Below the pieces are notes generated by a model, which had not been told where the DNA came from, searched no databases, and worked only from the letters and a program-made list of their open reading frames with translations. From assembly GCA_020466095.1 (NCBI GenBank), contig CM035807.1:22903243-22967242 (forward strand): a DNA stretch of 64,000 nucleotides, given 5' to 3'. A program made the position numbers and the translations under genes. The stretch comes from Chlorops oryzae. Its lineage: Eukaryota > Arthropoda > Insecta > Diptera > Chloropidae. Shown in pieces: positions 1 through 13,165 of the stretch (position 1 is the first letter of the stretch; every line of letters starts with the position of its first letter).

Positions 1-99
1 TTATAATGATTATTAGCAGCATAATTAACTTTACTGCGTGCATTCATGTCACATCGATTTAATAACTTAATAAATTTTAATAATTATCAAAACAAAATA

Positions 100-145
100 C
101 CTCAAAGCACGAGAGAGTGAGAGAGAGAGAGAAAGAGAAACTTTT
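100..145 (+). repeat. GA-rich microsatellite
   Basis: GAGAGA-rich run inside the lbl intron, just before the tandem duplication. GA runs can bind GAGA factor, but nothing here shows a function. Confidence 0.6.
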
Positions 146-165
146 ATTCATACAACGAGTAGACA

Positions 166-1224
166 TCTCGGCTCCTCACTTGAGGTTAGCTTCATTTGCA
201 CAAAATTCAAATAATTCAAGCGTATTTACTTCGGAATTATACTAAATTAATTAGTTCATGTTTTGTGCTTGAGCAAGCCGCATGTAACGAGTTAAGAAAA
301 TGTTGTGGAAAACTCGTGGAAAGAGGAGAAAAAGAGCAGTAGAAAATGTTTTTATTTTCCATTTAATTTTTATTTTTATTTATTTTTTTCTGCGTTGTGC
401 TCGCATACACACGCCTACTCAGGAGAGTAATAAATTATGGGAACATAATGACCGCGGCCATTTTTCGAAACTGTGATAAAATGTCACAGCGAACTATGGG
501 TTAATGAAAGAAACTAAAGAGCGAATGCCTAAGTAGCAAAATAATGTCATCAGCAGAACTAATTTTCATGAGTTATGCCTGAGCATGAAGCTGATTTCTT
601 TCGTGTGATAAAGCCTTTTTGTAGACATTCGGTAGTGCGCTACTGCGGAGAGGGTAGGAAGAAGGTGTGGCCGCTATGAGGGGTACTTTCAAACTCTTTC
701 AGGAAAATGAAAAACATTTTGTATAAAAATATATTTAAAAGAAATGAATATAAACAAAATTAATGGGAGTATTTGACGGGGGTCCCTGGGGATATGAAGT
801 CTTGTCTTTTTAAGACGAAACTAACTTGAAAATCGAGCCGTAAGTTATGCAACTAAAAATATACTTATCCCCCCTTAAGTCGTAGCCCATCATAGCTTGG
901 ATTTCATCCTTGGATCCGGAGAGGTGAATTAGGATGGGCTTAAAAGTAAGTTATCCGCAATTTTTATTTGAAAAGCTCGTTTCAAGTTGTTTTTTAACAC
1001 TTACTCCCTTTAATCAGTTGCTATATGAGACTGACCCTACATGACATAAAGCAATCTACGTCCCTGTGATGATCATCTCTCTCCTTTTTTAAAAAATAAT
1101 TAAGTTCATTATAATGTTTATTTTGTCGGTAATTGATTTGAAAGCAATTTTGCCAACAAAAGACATCAATATTGCATGTTTATAAATTTTTATAATTTTT
1201 TTTTACGCTTTCTCTTAGGCAATT
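166..1224. repeat. Tandem duplication, left unit
   Basis: This roughly 1.06-kb stretch is repeated almost base for base 1241 bases further on (1414-2464). The copies share a long near-identical middle (from ACAAAATTCAAATAATTC onward) with scattered substitutions and small indels. No coding potential, TIR or LTR-like end was recognised, so the unit appears to be unique intronic DNA duplicated in place. Confidence 0.85.
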
Positions 1225-1413
1225 TAAAAGCTCGATTAAATTACTTAGGTGTAGATAAAAAGATAATCCATTATTTTTACAGCAATGCTTTACTGTATCT
1301 GCACATCGATTGTAATAAGTCATAATGTTCAGCTAGGGGGCATTATCAAAAGATATAGTTCCTACTAAAAACGTTTTTTGAGATTTTTTGAAAGATAAAT
1401 TTTTTTAAGAGAG

Positions 1414-2464
1414 CTCTCGGTCCAGAGGTTACTTCATTGCACAAAATTCAAATAATTCAAGCGTATTTACTTCGGAATTATACTAAATTAATTAGTTCAT
1501 GTTTTGTGCTTGAGCAAGCCGCATGTAACGAGTTAAGAAAATGTTGTGGAAAACTCGTAGAAAGAGGAGAAAAAAAGCAGCAGAAAATGTTTTTATTTTC
1601 CATTTAATTTTTATTTTTATTTATTTTTTTCTGCGTTGTGCTCGCATACACACGCCTACTCAGGAGAGTAATAAATTATGGGAACATAATGACCGCGGCC
1701 ATTTTTCGAAACTGTGATAAAATGTCACAGCGAACTATGGGTTAATGAAAGAAACTAAAGAGCGAATGCCTAAGTAGCAAAATAATGTCATCAGCAGAAC
1801 TAATTTTCATGAGTTATGCCTGAGCATGAAGCTGATTTCTTTCGTGTGATAAAGCCTTTTTGTAGACATTCGGTAGTGCGCTACTGCGGCCAGGGTAGGA
1901 AGAAGGTGTGGCCGCTATGAGGGGTACTTTCAACTCTTTCAGGAAAATGAAAACATTTTGTATACAAATATATTTAAAAGAAATGAATATAAACAAAATT
2001 AATGGGAGTATTTGACGGGGGTCCCTGGGGCTATGAAGCTTTCTCTTTTAAGACGGAATTAACTTGAAAATCGAGCCATAAGTTATGCAACTAAAAATAT
2101 ACTTAGCCCCCCTTAAATCGTATCCCATCATAGCTTGGATTCCATCCCTGGATCCGGAGAGGTGGATTAGGATGGGTTAAAAGGAATTATCCGCAGTTTT
2201 TATTTGAAAACATCGTTTCAAGTTTTTTTTTTACACACTCCCTTTAATCAGTTGCTATATGAGACTGAGCCCCCTACATGACAAGAAGCAATCTACGTCC
2301 CTGTGATGATCATCTCTCTCGCTTTTTTTAATAATTTTTGTTTCTATAATGTTTATCTTTTTCCGGTAAGTGGATTTGAAAGTATTTTGAATAGACAAAA
2401 GACATCAAATATTTATGTTTATAAATTTTTATAGTTTTTTTTTTTGCTCATTTTATTAGGCAAA
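1414..2464. repeat. Tandem duplication, right unit
   Basis: Second copy of the unit at 166-1224, in the same orientation, separated by about 190 bases of unrelated sequence. It differs by single-base changes and short indels, for example around 700, 785 and 1010 of the first copy. Recent tandem duplication, or both haplotypes kept in one contig, would explain it. Confidence 0.85.
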
Positions 2465-5400
2465 AGTCCAAAAATATTTGACGATTTTATTTGAGTCGTA
2501 AAAAAACTATTTTGTGGACACCCAAAGAATGCCAAATCTTAGTTAATCGTACATGTTTAACTTTAGCCATGTTTAAGATGATTCGTTCAATGAAGCCAAT
2601 TCACTTCGTTTTATGTCCTTTTAGCCATGAATGACAATAAAGAAAGTTCTCAAGCTAATAAAATTTGTTCCATAAAATGCGAAAAGCTTAAGAAATCAAC
2701 TATTCTGATGTCTCTATATAGGCAAAAACTCTCTTCAATCGACTATTGAAGCTTTCTTTTCATCGCATTCCTCTGAAAACAAAGACGCTTCAATCCAAAA
2801 TGAGCTCTAAATTCGTACCAACTATTTTTATGGAAAGCTTACACAATAAAGGTTTTACCCGAAAGATGGCTGCTCGTATAATGCATGAATGCGTCAAAAA
2901 ACCAAATAAAAAAAAAAAAATAAAAAAAATTAATATAGCGTACATCATGGTCCATGTCAATCTTCGTCAAAACATTCTCATACGTTATGCCGTATTATAT
3001 GCCATTAGAGAGAGCCAATGGGGAAACTCAATTGATCACATTGCGCTCAAGTAGGCTCGTTGAATGCCGATGTTTCCCCCTAGACTAATTACCGCAATTT
3101 AGAGCGAGTATGGAAAATATCGACGATAAGCAAGTGCGCTCGACCAGAGTCTGATCGACGTACGAGCATGAACATGTTCGATGAGTCGAGCTGGGCTATA
3201 GCTCCATACAGCTTCGTTCCGGCAAGAGACATTGACGCCAGTGTCAAGTGGCCTCATCTGATGAGCTCCGGTCTAGCATCCATTTTGGTAATGAAAATTA
3301 TTAATAAAGATATAATAAATGTGCGTGTAATTAGGATAAATGGTATCTTAAAGTGTCTTATTTTGTGCGCAATTAGGAAAGATAATGGGAAATGTTTTAG
3401 TCGGGCGTGGATTGGGATTGCTGAAGTAATTTGTGAGAAGAGTTAGGGAGGGGTCTGCTTTGATTTTGTTTGGAGTCTCTTTTGCGTCGGCATATCCTTT
3501 AAGTCTCCTAAAAAATATATCAATTCCATAATTCAAATTTTAAATTCAAGTGTATTCATCCTTGCCTACACAAAAAACAAGGAAAACAAAAAACAATTCT
3601 ATTTTCCCGAGGCAATGATAATTCTCAACTCAGCTGCTTGAAGTTTGGCGCAACGTGCACATGGCTTCGGGGCTCTTAAGTTATGTTTAAATATGCATTT
3701 TATAGTCGTAGCTAAACATTTGACAATCGCACTAAAGACCTGGGCCATTAAATTCTTACGCACCAACAACATTTGTCTGATTAGCGTCGCAACAAGTTGC
3801 CTGTCCCCCAGTCACGTCAGCGCTTGACAAAAAATCATCTGAAACACCGTAAAGGATCGTTATATCATTTGTACTTGGTTTGAAGAGATTCGTTGCGGAT
3901 TATGAGTTTTGAGTTGTTGATTTTATTGTTCCAGTGGTGTGGATAAGGAGGGGATTGAGGTACAAAAAGGCCCCGATAATCAATATTTTTCTTTGAGAAG
4001 TGGAAAGCTTGCCTTACTCCCTTTGGTGAAGCAAGCCAACTACGTCTCTGGAGTATTCAGAAGCCCACGGTTATTTTTATCGTTGGCTTGTTTTAAATTA
4101 AGTATGTGGCTGTTACCTTAGCTATATGTATGTATGTGAATGTGGTACAAAAGTGTTAACTGTAGGTTGTAGTGAGCGCTTAAGGGTCTTTTAGGACTCA
4201 AAAAATGATTCTTTAGATCGGTATTTCCTTGGAAAGAGTTCTTCAGATGAAATATGTATGACTTTAACAAGCATTAGGCACGGAAATGAATTTTTTTTGA
4301 ACTTCCGATGAAGTAAATGATCGAACACTTTATTCAAATGATGATCTTTTTTGTTCCGGCAACTCAATTAAAACTTTATACGGACTTAAAAAAAAAACTT
4401 CAAAACTATTTCAATTCTTGTTTCTTGAATAATTAATCATTTTCTGTTCACCGATTGTAATTAGCACCTGCATACGAGCAAAATGATTCATATACAAAAG
4501 AGTCACTACGATTGCTTGCCAACAACCGATCTACAGCCGATCAGCTGAATTCAACAAATATTTCGATATGATTTTAGTCTCCGTTTCAGCAATTTGCCTC
4601 TTAATTCTCTTATGAGTTGCAATGTTTAAGCGACCAGAAAACAAAACTATAAATAATGGATTAAAGCTTAAGAGAGTTACCTATTTTCATGTTGAAAACC
4701 TGTTCGAACGCAAGCCTACAACAACCCGCTTAATCCTATGATATATGGAAAATATATCGCATGCGATAATTAAGTGGACATGTCTTGGCTTGGCTTGTTT
4801 TTGTGTGTTGAAGACTTGAGCGAATCGTTTTGGAAAACTTTTATTACTCTCGCAGTTGAAATTCTTTCAATGAGTCTCTCTGAAATAATTATCGAAGCGA
4901 AGGTAATGCTTAGTTACGGAACAATTTAACTAGCGGTATATTGCACCAAGTGCAGTCTTAACCGAGTTGAGATGTTATTGCACAAGCCAGCAATGCAATA
5001 TATTGTACATACATACGAGTATGTAATTTTATATGGGTTCCACACACTTTGTGTCTCTAAAATAAGCAAATTTATGCGACCGCCTTCAGCCGGAATGTCT
5101 TTGTGAGGAGTTTAAGGCGCAACCGAGGCACACTGTCGGATTACAAAAGACTGCAGTAGTTAGCGTATGTAAAATACGCGCAGATTTATTTAATTATAAC
5201 TGCTCTCGGTATGCATGCAATATTCATGTGCCATCGCGACTCTCGACGCTACTCGACACGATCACACGCTCACGCGGGGCTCACTCGCACGCACTCGTGT
5301 GCGATTACAATTTCGTTGGCAAATTATGGGCGCACGGGAATGCGACGACAGCGATTTGTTTTTGCTTTTCATATTCCATAATTTATTTAATTAAATCTTT

Positions 5401-8400
5401 AAGTCGATCGTTCGTTCGTTCGTTCGGTCTCTCATTGGAACGTTCGCTCGTTGGCTTCATAGCCGCGACGCGTTCGGCTGGCGGCCGACTTCGTAAATTA
5501 AAATAATTTATGCGAAATTAACGCCATCGTCAGGTATTGACAAGTCTTAAATAGCTTGAACAAGTAATTTAAGTTGTGGGCATTCATGTAGTTGCAACTC
5601 TTTTATCGCCTGCTCACCAAGATAAGAGGCGCGCAGTAAACAAGCATTGCGAGAGTTAAATCCCCCGTTGAACAAGATCATTACGAACGATCATCATTTT
5701 CGGTGGGAACTTATGGGAAAAATGGATTTTGCAGTTACTAGACTTAATTTGTTGCTAATTGAATCGAGTTGAAAGGAAGTTGTTGCGTATAGCTTCGTCC
5801 ATAAGATCATTCCTGGAGGCTTTTGGTTCGATCAGTTTCAGTTTGCCATTTTTCTTAACGTTTCTGACTGCAAAATCGGCCTTCAATTGCGAGAGTGAAT
5901 CCCACGTTGAAAGATCTTAGGATCTCATTCTTCGTCTTATTTTTGTCGTTTCGACTAAGTCCCGGATCTATCCCGAGGTCTGAAGAATCTGTCGCCATAT
6001 TCGACCAAAGCCATTCTGGAGGTCGACTCATTTATATTGTCCTATCTCAACGCTGTTTCGGACTGCACTCGTGTCTGCAACCTTGTAATTGGAGTTGCAC
6101 GTACTCTTTTATCGCTTCAAGCATCCTCACTGTCTCAGGACGGTCCATACCATTGTAGCCTGTCTATCCCGCATGTTTCCCAATAATTGGAGCAACTCCG
6201 ATAGCTGCTACGTAATGTCCACGTTTGGGACTGTTGCCAAGCAGTCAAAGCTTAGGACTGTCCCACTATCGGTGAAAATAGCACAATCTGTACCGTTTTC
6301 TATTGGGCCAGAGAGATTGTCAAGAATTTAAGTTGACGATGCATTCATACTATCGGCGCAATAATTGCGTCCCAGCGTTAGACTTTAGTCCTACTTTTTC
6401 CAGACATTAGACGAGTAGGAGATGAGTTATCTTTCCTTGATAGTTCGAAATATATGGCCTCTATGGGAAATTCTTCCCCAGTCAAATCTCCGCTGAGTTG
6501 CCTATAGCTGCCCCTTAGTCAATTGCTTTAAAAGGCAACACTATTGAAACTGTTAGAGCTCAGCCGATCTTTTACATAACATTGATGGTAGAAGAGATCT
6601 ATTTTGTACTTATTCAAGGAACCGGACAGAATATTTTGGATATGAAAATACAAGAGTATATAGACCACAACAATGCCATATGACGTCCGCTCCTAAACTG
6701 ACGAAGTTGTGACAGAACACGTCCTGCTATGTTTAGCATTAATCACTTTTGGAAGCACCTTTCAATCTCATTCTTATTAATTTCGTTTAATTCAAAATGT
6801 TCCGTATGAGTTCCAAGTCAAAGGTGCTCGCATTTCTAGAGCATTCACTTCACCTGTTTAGGTGGAACTAATGCGTTATATGTGTACAATGATCGCTTTG
6901 GGGCAACGACTGTTCATCTTTATGAATTTTCATAGTTGAATTTCCGTTTTCCTCATTACTTTGCCATAACTCAACACCTCAGCCATTCGGGTATTTAGCC
7001 AAAACGCGTTCAATCGTTCAATCATCAAAGATGGCAAGCCAGAGGTGCTGGCGTCTTTGATAAGCATAACTGTGAATAATTTCCACAGCCGGCTTTCATC
7101 CGAGTGAACGTTGCATGTTGTTGCTCTATGTATGTATGTATCTACGTCTTGTCGTGCTTTCTGTGGGTCTTTCGTTTGTTGTCAACGAGTTTTCTGCTAT
7201 TATTACAACGAGCTCTTTTTTTCGTGTGGCACCGCATTTAATTTGCCTCTTTTGTATGTGATCATGTACATACATACATATTTTTCTTTATTGCAACAGA
7301 CTCGTTTTGCCTTTATTAAGGCTTGGCAAGTTGTTTGATCTCTCGTTTGTTAAGCATCGTTGCTAACGATCTGCATGCATTAATTCATAAGAAAAATAAA
7401 AATATAAAAAAAAAAAACCGTGGCTGATCAAAAAGTATCGAACGCGTTGAAGTGGTGACACTCCGGTGGATCGCGGTGGGCCTCGTTGAAGTCGTTAAAG
7501 CTGATGTTGCTCATTTTCGCTCAAATAATCGCTTCAAGTCTGTTCAAGGAGGATACTGTAATTTCGAAGTACTTAACCTTAACTTTATTGAACACTTTGA
7601 AAATCGAAGAAGGCCCTTCGATAAGGAACGAATGAAAGCGGAAACGCAACGCTTCGAGTAGGCCATCGGGTCGAAGCATGTAATTTTGTATAAATTGCGC
7701 ATTAAATTAGCCCACCGAAAACATTAATCTCCGCAATCAAATGGGGAATTGCCCACAAAATTGCAAATGAGCAGGGGAAATGCATTTTTAAATGGTCAAT
7801 TGTGCGTCGGATTTTTTTTTTGCGCGAACAAAAGCTCAGAGCAGAGCAGAGTTCCGATGATAAATGGGGAAACACGACGTTGCGCAACGTTGCAATCGAA
7901 CGATTGCGAAAATCAAAGAAGAATTAGGCGTGAAGTCAACAATTGTTATATCGATTGAAGGCAGTATGTTTTGTGTATTTGCGTTCGCCTCAAAGGTCAA
8001 TTGGGCAATTTAGAAGAAAAGAAAGAAAAAAAAAAAACGCGAATTAAAGTTGGCAACTCAGACACAAAATCCACATTCAAATGCATTGCGTAAGTGCCTC
8101 AAGACCACTCAGTAGAGGCCTCCCGTATAGATACTGAAGGCATATATCTATGTATGTATGTACGTTTGTGCCTTCCCATGTATCCCCCTCGTTCAAACGG
8201 TGAATAGAGTTATTACCGAAATTGCTGGCGAGGTGCAAGAACAAGTCCAAATTTATCTCTTTTCCGTTTCCTCGTTCTCTTTGTCGTTTGGTCATTGTGC
8301 ATTCGTTTGCTTGTGCTTGTGGTGGTGTTGCACAAAAACGCGCGGCCCGCTTTGATCTTATCTCGGCGTCGTCATCGGAGCGCGCGATGTTTGGTTGTGC

Positions 8401-9217
8401 AATGGCAAAGCTCACCGTCGTTGTCAATTAGTCCTAAACGGCTCGCCACGTCGATTATTTAAATGCCTGATACTGCCGATGATGTTCGTTATGAGGATCG
8501 TGTTAATCGCATTCGTCGTGATCATGACGTTGCGCGGCGAGCTTTGGGGGGCGCTTCTAAAAGTGCGACGCGACGCAGAGTGTGCGCAAAAAAAAAAGTC
8601 GTGTCAGAAGTGTTCAATTAAGCGTGTTTCTGTCTGTTCGACAAGCTCTTTTGGTGGCATTTTATATTCCCTTTTACAAATTGCTTTTGATACTTTGTAT
8701 CGGCAGACGTTTTTGGACCACCATGATGTAAATTTTTGGATATTAAAAAGGGTCAAATTTATATTTTAAAGTCAATCCACATTTTTTATGCTCAATTGTC
8801 AGGACATCTTTATGTCGAATTTATTTTTGAATAGAAAAATGTAGGGATTTTTAGAGAGTTATGATAGAGCAGGACTATTGAAAGGCTATCGAAAGACGCG
8901 AGAGAGAGTGGGTGAAAGGGAAAAAGGTTTAAGAAAGCGGTAAGCAATGTTAATTGTTCTTTGTAAGGAGGCTATTCATTTATTGCTTATTATTCCTATC
9001 AACACATTAAGCCCTATTCTAAATGAATATTCCCCGGGAAGTTTTTATCCCTACAAATTTCTCTATGCGGAAAAAGGAAGTTTTCTAAGCGTCAATAAAA
9101 GAAAAAATGAGACGAATTTTGCTTAAAAATGTTCGAAATTCTTGCTCCTTTTATATCCACTTCCCAGTCTGCTGGGAATGTACGATTTTTTTTCAAACCC
9201 GCAGAGAAAAATTACCA
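2465..9217. other. lbl intron, no recognised gene
   Basis: No conserved coding signal was found. The stretch holds a TTCG microsatellite (about 5407-5426), short TATG runs near 7125 and 8150, and A-rich tracts. Short ORFs near 5895-6331 and 8077-8769 have no recognisable family. Confidence 0.5.
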
Positions 9218-9390
9218 GGGAACAAGCCCGTAGAGAGAAATTTGGGGCCCGGGGGATTTTTTTCCGGGGTCCCCTCACAAAAATGTGCGACCCAAAAAAG
9301 AAAAAAGTCCCATTCCAATTGTGAGCCTTTTCAGAAAGCCCGGGCCCGGTGGAAAATCCCCCTTTTTCACCCACCTCTCTTCAGGCCTGC
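9218..9390 (+). repeat. Dispersed GC-rich repeat, copy 1
   Basis: An island in AT-rich DNA rich in GGGCCC, GGGGTCCCC and TGTGCGAC words. It is the reverse complement of 35238-35372, sharing CCCGTAGAGAGAAA, TTCCGGGGTCCCCTC and AAAATGTGCGAC. The CAAGCCCGTAGAG edge resembles hAT-type ends (CAGGCCC-like). A third short edge copy lies near 9514-9545. The transposon class is inferred only. Confidence 0.6.
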
Positions 9391-12061
9391 CAGGGAATAT
9401 TTAGAATCGGGTTGATATAATATCATTCTCTTTGTATATTCACCCTTTTTGAACAACGTTGTTTTAGTGGTTGCTCAACTCTGACTTCGATATCTAGGTA
9501 TGTGCTATTTTCAGACCCGTATTGAGAAATTTAGGGCCCGGTGGCTTCCTTCATTCGAAAAGAACGACAGAAAATATTATCAGGCAGCTTTGAAAGAAAT
9601 TTTATGAGTTTAATGGGTCCTTTACGGAGTCCGACCTTGGAGAAACCATACCTTCTCTTTATACATAAGTACCTATGTCTTGCAAAATTATATAAATATT
9701 GGGTTGTGTCAAATTTGTTACACGGTCAGACAACGCATTGTCTCCATTAGCTGCACACATTTTTTCTCGACGTTTAAGGGCCACAAATACTAGAGAGATA
9801 ATCGACTTTCATCACCCCTATCCAGAAAAGACAAAACGAGATTTGACACAAACCAATATAACAAACCCGAATAGAAATTACCCGAAAATTTTCCATCGAA
9901 AGGCTTTTCTTTATACACATACATATATCTCTCTCTCTCTTTTTCGAGAGCCCCCACTCTAACAAGCCTAATTACTTCGAAGAACAACGCCAAAAAGACA
10001 CGCCATATTTGAGTAACCCGCATTTTAGTTAATTATGTTGATTTTTCAATAACCCGCTAACGTGGCCATGCGGAGAGACTGGTCAAAAAACTAGCGAACG
10101 TGACCGGACATATTTGAATATCGAATCGTTGTGTCCTAACGATGTATGCTGATCAGAATTCTCCGATAAGAATCACGATATTTGGTAGGAAAATCGGAGT
10201 GCACGGTAACCCTCGACACGAAAGCTTCGGTTATAATTGGGTTATATGTATGTAATCCCATTTGGAGTACATGGAATATGTATGAAAATAATAAGCTTTC
10301 CTCATTAGCTTGTACATTTTTAATTTCTCGACTCGAAGAGCGCTTGTTATCGAAACGTAATTGGCTTCGGTTGAGTACTCGCCATTCAAGGCGGAGTGTT
10401 TTTTTTTTTGCCTTCCTCCCTCTCTCTTTCTCTCTCGCTTATCTGCTTGGTATTTATTTTTAATATGAGCTTGAATTATTTTAACTGCGATTTCAGATGA
10501 GCTTAATTGCGAGCTTTAATCGCTGGCAACTAGCGCATGATACATTGTCGGGGTATTTATATCATTGATCGTTCGGTGTGACTTGTTTGAGGCCTAACGC
10601 AGAACAAATTTGTGCAAAAAAATGACAAGGAAAAAAATTGAGAGCGGGAGCGAGTGAGAGAGAATGAGAATGGCTTTCTCATTCGAAATAATGATGAGCA
10701 TAGTTAAACTAATTAAGTGACTCGCGAGCGTGGCGTAGATTTCCCTTCACGCTTCCTCGCCTCTTACCGCTCGCCATCCGCCATTCGCCTCACGTCACAT
10801 TTCTCATTTACGTCGCTTTTCACTTCTCGCGTTTTTCGTTTTTCAAAATATTTTCACCATAAACTGTCATAACAACTGTCACCACCACTACCAGCGAGCA
10901 CAACAATGTTAAGAAGGCGAAAAACAAGAAGAAGAAGAAGAGAAACGCCCCATTATGGCTCCCACTTTTCACGAAATTCGTACGCTTTAGTTCCGCTTGG
11001 TTACCTTGCGAAACTTGCTCTCATTTTCCTCCCGCATGGTTTTCTTTTATCATTCCTTTTCGTAATTAAATTGTAATTAGGCATGCATCCGTTTGCCGGT
11101 TACGGGTTAACATTTCCATGCTTTTCTCAATTTTTCTCAAGCCGGCTTTGTCTGTTGTCTGTTGTTGACTTTGTGACAAGCTCAACGATTGCGATTCACC
11201 GAGTGTCGTCAGTTAATGGTTGGCTCATCACATCACCGTTAACCGAACGTAGTCGTCAGTCGTCGTTCGTCTTTCGTTGGACGAATCGGCTTGAAAGATC
11301 TACGAAATGAAATATTTTACTGTTAAAGGTGGAGCCATTTTCATTTGTTTTCCATTTTTCTTTTGTCAAAGCTTTTAATTGATGATCGTTGGCAACGTCT
11401 TTATTTAAATTTCGCCTTGAAGCGCGCTCTTATTAACCCACTTCATGGTGGGTAAATTCGAAATCTTTGGGTTAATGGAGTCATTACCCAACGAAGTGTT
11501 TTCGGAAATTACCTTTTGGAAGGAAGATGACTACACCATTAGGTAAAGCATTGCAAATGGCATATTAAAAAGATGGAAAGGGAGACTTGAACAGATAAAT
11601 TGGGAGCATTTTCAAATGATCTCATTAGATAAATAAATCCTCAAGAACAATATAATGAGTTGATGAATTTCCATTTCAAGATACAGTTTTAATATTGTAG
11701 GTATACAGAAGGGCAGGGGAGGCAAGTTCCAAAAATATTGGGGGAGGGGAGGTGGCGAAAAACAAATTTTATGCAGGGAACAATACGCAATGTTTAGTAG
11801 GGTTGTAAAAAAAACATTCAAAGTTTCGATTTAATCGATTTTTTTTGGCTTTCGATCGATTTTTTTAGAATCGATTATGTTTTTTTCGATTTTTAATAAA
11901 ATCGATTTTTTCTTTCGATGTACAATTTTTTTGGAAACTCTGGAAAATGTTTAAAATATGATATGTAAAAATGGAAAAAATACAGAAATTGACGGTCAAT
12001 TCTTCTGAATGCACCTCCAAAAGTGAACAGAACTATAATTGAATATCATTAATTGACTAGC
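9391..12061. other. lbl intron, no recognised gene
   Basis: Contains CT microsatellites (about 9930-9945 and 10420-10440), a GA-rich run near 10640-10670, a GAA run near 10927-10942, and an ATCGATTTTT-rich stretch at 11825-11925. No supported gene. Confidence 0.5.
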
Positions 12062-12375
12062 GTTAGGTAAGGTTAGGTTAGGGTGGCTGCCCCCTTTAAG
12101 GGGACACACTTAGGCCGCATATGGGCCCGTTGTGATACCACGAGGGAAGGAATGCCTTCCTAGTTACACCTTTGGTGGAGCCAGTTAGACTCATTTATGA
12201 AGCGAGCCATGTCTTTTATTCGAACAGATGTTAGCTCGGTGAGGGAGGAGAAGAAGAAGGAGTCGAGCAGCCTGGATTTTCTCCTGGCCAGACTCGGGCA
12301 GTGACACATGAGGTGGCTTGCTGGTTCTTCTTCCTCCTCCGATCTGCAACTTCTACAGTGTAAAAGACCTCAATT
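12062..12375 (-). mobile_element. Non-LTR retrotransposon 3' end (ORF2 C-terminus plus tail)
   Basis: On the minus strand, frame 12369-12160 reads about 70 residues ending in TAG. The segment HCRSC...EEEEEPASHLMCHCPSLA fits the Cys-Cys-His-Cys finger that ends ORF2 of many I, LOA or jockey-like LINEs. It is followed by a DMARFINESNWL motif typical of the same region. A short 3' UTR and a CCTAACCTAACC-type tail (12083-12062) follow. An in-frame stop just upstream shows the copy is 5'-truncated and dead. The clade is not certain. Confidence 0.7.
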
Positions 12376-13165
12376 ATTGATTGACTGCTTAAACATAAGT
12401 AAATCTTGCTCTTCGTTTCTTTGGCAATTCCCCTTTGTAGTTGCGTTGAACGGCAACTGTTATTTTTCGACTTTTACCCCATTCGCGAAGGAATATTTTT
12501 AAAAATACTGTTACTCTGTTATTTATATTATAAATTCGAATTATCGGAACTTGAAAATTGTATCTAGTAATTTAGTTAAGAAATATGAAAGATTATGGAG
12601 ATGAATTATGGAGATTGCAGAAAAAAGTGTGATATTGTAGAATATTTTTCCAAAATTTTGAAATTTTTTTTCCAGTTGCGCAAAATATGGGGGCATGGTC
12701 CCTCCAATAAAATTTTTGGAGGGGAAAAAAGTATCTTGCCCCATATAGTGTCCGCGCCTGCAGAAGGGCAATCTCCAAAGCAGTTGGGGTTGCTTCTGTG
12801 GTTCTACTTAGACTGGCCAATTTAGATTGAATAGTTGCCTACATTTGTCGGCAAAGAGACGGGCAGTGGAATCGACCACACTCCACATCGCCTCCTCGCC
12901 AACAAATGTGGGAAAATCTTGTGTGTCTCTTTTGAAGATTACACTACACATCAAAAATTTTTTGACGCCTTCAAAGTTTAGAGAATAAAAATAGTATAAA
13001 TTTCAATTGGTACTTTTTTGAGATCTAAAAAATAGGACTAGGAGAAGTATAAATATTTTTTGGACAGACACAGTTCGAAAGAAGAGTTCAAAAATAGACA
13101 GAAATACAATATTTTATAAAGCCGTATTTTTTCTGACATCAAATTAGACTGTAAAAGTAGTAAAA
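12376..13165. other. lbl intron, no recognised gene
   Basis: AT-rich DNA between the LINE fragment and a DINE-like repeat. Around 12690-12790 there is a GC-richer patch with CCCTCC and GGAGGGG words, possibly an eroded repeat. Nothing else is supported. Confidence 0.45.

Noticed and set aside
6140..6331. Reverse-strand AIFTDS stretch resembling an RNase H motif of LINEs
   Set aside because: Only a few residues match; the frame soon hits stops and the later RNase H motifs are absent.
9107..9415. ORFs with Cys and basic residues, possible gag-like finger
   Set aside because: The sequence is a dispersed GC-rich repeat also found inverted at 35.3 kb without a preserved frame.
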